From Mycobacterium sp. PS03-16 (GTDB lineage: Bacteria; Actinomycetota; Actinomycetes; Mycobacteriales; Mycobacteriaceae): a stretch of 58,445 nt of DNA. The DNA is taken from assembly GCF_004570325.1 (NCBI RefSeq), contig NZ_SPQO01000029.1:1-58445 (forward strand). Reading direction: 5' to 3'. This document shows positions 57,273-58,445 of the stretch, in pieces. The notes under the pieces were generated by a model. The model saw only the letters and a program-made list of their open reading frames with translations. It did not search any database and had not been told where the DNA came from. Position 1 is the first letter of the stretch, and each line of letters begins with the position of its first letter. Both the position numbers and the translations under genes were made by a program.

Positions 57273-58445
57273 ATGGCCGCAGAAGAGCAGACGTCATCCG
57301 GAACCGAAGCGCCCGGCCTCGAGTCGACCGGTGCCGCGGCACCCAAGCACGGCTTCTTCATCCGCCTCTACACCGGTACCGGCGCCTTCGAGGTGATCGG
57401 GCGGCGCAAGCTGTGGTACGCGGTCAGCGGCGTCATCGTGCTGATCGCGCTGGCCAGCATCCTGCTGCGCGGTTTCACCTTCGGCATCGACTTCGAGGGC
57501 GGCACCAAGGTCTCGATGCCGGTGGCGGGCGCCGTCGGCAACGCCGAGGTGAACCAGGTCGAGACCGTCTACAGCGACACACTGGGCACTGCGCCGGAGT
57601 CGGTGGTCATCGTCGGCAGCGGTGACTCCGCCACGGTGCAGATCCGGTCGGAGACGCTGTCCAACGAGGACATGACCGCGCTGCGGGAGGCCCTGTTCGA
57701 GCGGTTCCAGCCGATCGGGGAGGGCGGACAGCCCAGCGAACTGGCGATCAGCGATTCGGCGGTGTCAGAGACCTGGGGCGGGCAGATCACCGAGAAGGCG
57801 CTCATCGCGCTCGGGGTGTTCCTCATCCTCGCGGGGATCTACATCACCGTGCGCTACGAGCGCTACATGGCGATCTCCGCGATCGCGACGCTGTTCTTCG
57901 ACCTGATCGTCACCGCGGGCGTCTATTCGCTGGTCGGGTTCGAGGTCAGCCCGGCCACGGTGATCGGCCTGCTCACCATCCTCGGCTTCTCGCTCTACGA
58001 CACGGTGATCGTGTTCGACAAGGTGGAGGAGAACACCCACGGCTTCGAACACACCACGCGGCGCACGTTCGCCGAACAGGCCAACCTGGCGGTCAACCAG
58101 ACGTTCATGAGGTCGATCAACACCAGCCTCATCTCGGTCCTGCCGATCGTGGCGCTGATGGTCATCGCGGTGTGGTTGCTGGGCGTCGGCACGTTGATGG
58201 ACCTGGCGCTGGTGCAGCTGGTCGGCGTGATCGTCGGCACCTACTCGTCGATCTTCTTCGCCACTCCGCTGCTGGTGTCGCTGCGCGAACGCACCAAGCT
58301 GGTGCGCGACCACACCGCCCGGGTGAACAGTCGCCGCAAGCACGGCGCCGCCAAGGTCGCTGCGGCCGATGCGGCGAGCCCGGCGGCCGGCGAGCCGGAG
58401 AAGGTGTCGGCCGCCTCGTCGGCGCCGGCGCCGACCGGAACCGCC
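57273..58445 (+). CDS. secF: Protein translocase subunit SecF, 3' end outside window
   Basis: 391 codons from ATG 57273, 3 bp after the secD stop, open to the last base, so the stop is not seen. TM1 (WYAVSGVIVLIALASILL) is followed by the SecF signature FTFGIDFEGGTKVSMPV. The TM4 region contains VIGLLTILGFSLYDTVIVFDKVEEN, with the conserved D-T-V-I-V-F-D core. A basic then Ala/Pro-rich cytosolic tail follows (SRRKHGAAKVAAADAASPAAG). It forms the SecDF complex with YajC. Confidence 0.95.
   Translation, partial: MAAEEQTSSGTEAPGLESTGAAAPKHGFFIRLYTGTGAFEVIGRRKLWYAVSGVIVLIALASILLRGFTFGIDFEGGTKVSMPVAGAVGNAEVNQVETVYSDTLGTAPESVVIVGSGDSATVQIRSETLSNEDMTALREALFERFQPIGEGGQPSELAISDSAVSETWGGQITEKALIALGVFLILAGIYITVRYERYMAISAIATLFFDLIVTAGVYSLVGFEVSPATVIGLLTILGFSLYDTVIVFDKVEENTHGFEHTTRRTFAEQANLAVNQTFMRSINTSLISVLPIVALMVIAVWLLGVGTLMDLALVQLVGVIVGTYSSIFFATPLLVSLRERTKLVRDHTARVNSRRKHGAAKVAAADAASPAAGEPEKVSAASSAPAPTGTA

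Overview
The window is very GC-rich, densely coding actinobacterial chromosome. I read it as a Mycobacterium, most likely a fast grower (Mycolicibacterium-type); the species cannot be fixed from sequence alone. The evidence is the mycobacterial cell-envelope genes (aftC, pgsA, patA, pimA), coproporphyrin-type haem genes, a mycothiol-type isomerase-fold protein, carboxylic acid reductase, and many leaderless GTG/ATG starts placed 6-7 nt after a TAnnnT -10 box. From memory, two long blocks follow M. tuberculosis gene order: positions 1-11.8 kb resemble Rv2677c-Rv2667, and 26.7-58.4 kb resemble Rv2614c-Rv2586c with insertions.

Layout. 1-1.2 kb: the end of hemY, then hemQ. 1.4-7.8 kb: a membrane GGDEF-EAL protein convergent with msrB-aftC, then a lipoprotein hydrolase and a RibD-like reductase. 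7.8-11.8 kb: a ZapE-like ATPase (+) facing a minus-strand run of clpC2, an ECF sigma factor, ogt, an exported DUF1942-like protein and a GNAT enzyme. 11.8-14.6 kb: an SRPBCC/AraC divergent pair, two small secreted proteins, and four tRNAs (Val-GAC, Cys-GCA, Gly-GCC on minus; Val-CAC on plus). 14.6-20.6 kb is the least conserved stretch: a large acyl-CoA dehydrogenase, a Ser/Thr kinase with a charged coiled-coil tail, a frameshifted small secreted gene, and a 797-residue exported protein with three ~145-residue repeats and an Asp-rich tail. 20.7-26.7 kb: small membrane proteins, hydrolases, a GAF-ANTAR regulator, an aldo/keto reductase and a hotdog thioesterase.

26.7-33.2 kb is a tightly overlapped operon: thrS, HIT phosphorylase, pgsA, patA, pimA, LemA-NUDIX. 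It links threonyl-tRNA charging and Ap4A turnover with the first steps of phosphatidylinositol mannoside synthesis. 33.2-35.7 kb holds pdxS-tesB-pdxT (PLP synthase). 35.7-41.8 kb holds a CocE-type hydrolase and a TetR gene around a shared palindrome, yebC, a second hydrolase/TetR divergent pair, and an MscS-type channel. 41.8-45.4 kb holds a tandem pair of paralogous small membrane proteins, ruvCAB and a membrane protein. 45.4-50.2 kb holds a GGEEF diguanylate cyclase and a 1178-residue carboxylic acid reductase. 50.3-54.6 kb holds a mycothiol-isomerase-fold protein, a membrane protein, an aldehyde dehydrogenase and gabT (GABA/polyamine catabolism). 55.0-58.4 kb holds yajC-secD-secF, with secF running off the end.

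No insertion sequence, prophage gene, CRISPR array or rRNA was seen. The points most worth a second look are the repeat-bearing exported protein with its neighbouring kinase and broken secreted gene; the three nested palindromes at the clpC2 start; the secreted hydrolase whose nucleophile-elbow serine is glycine; and the divergent leaderless CocE/TetR promoter.
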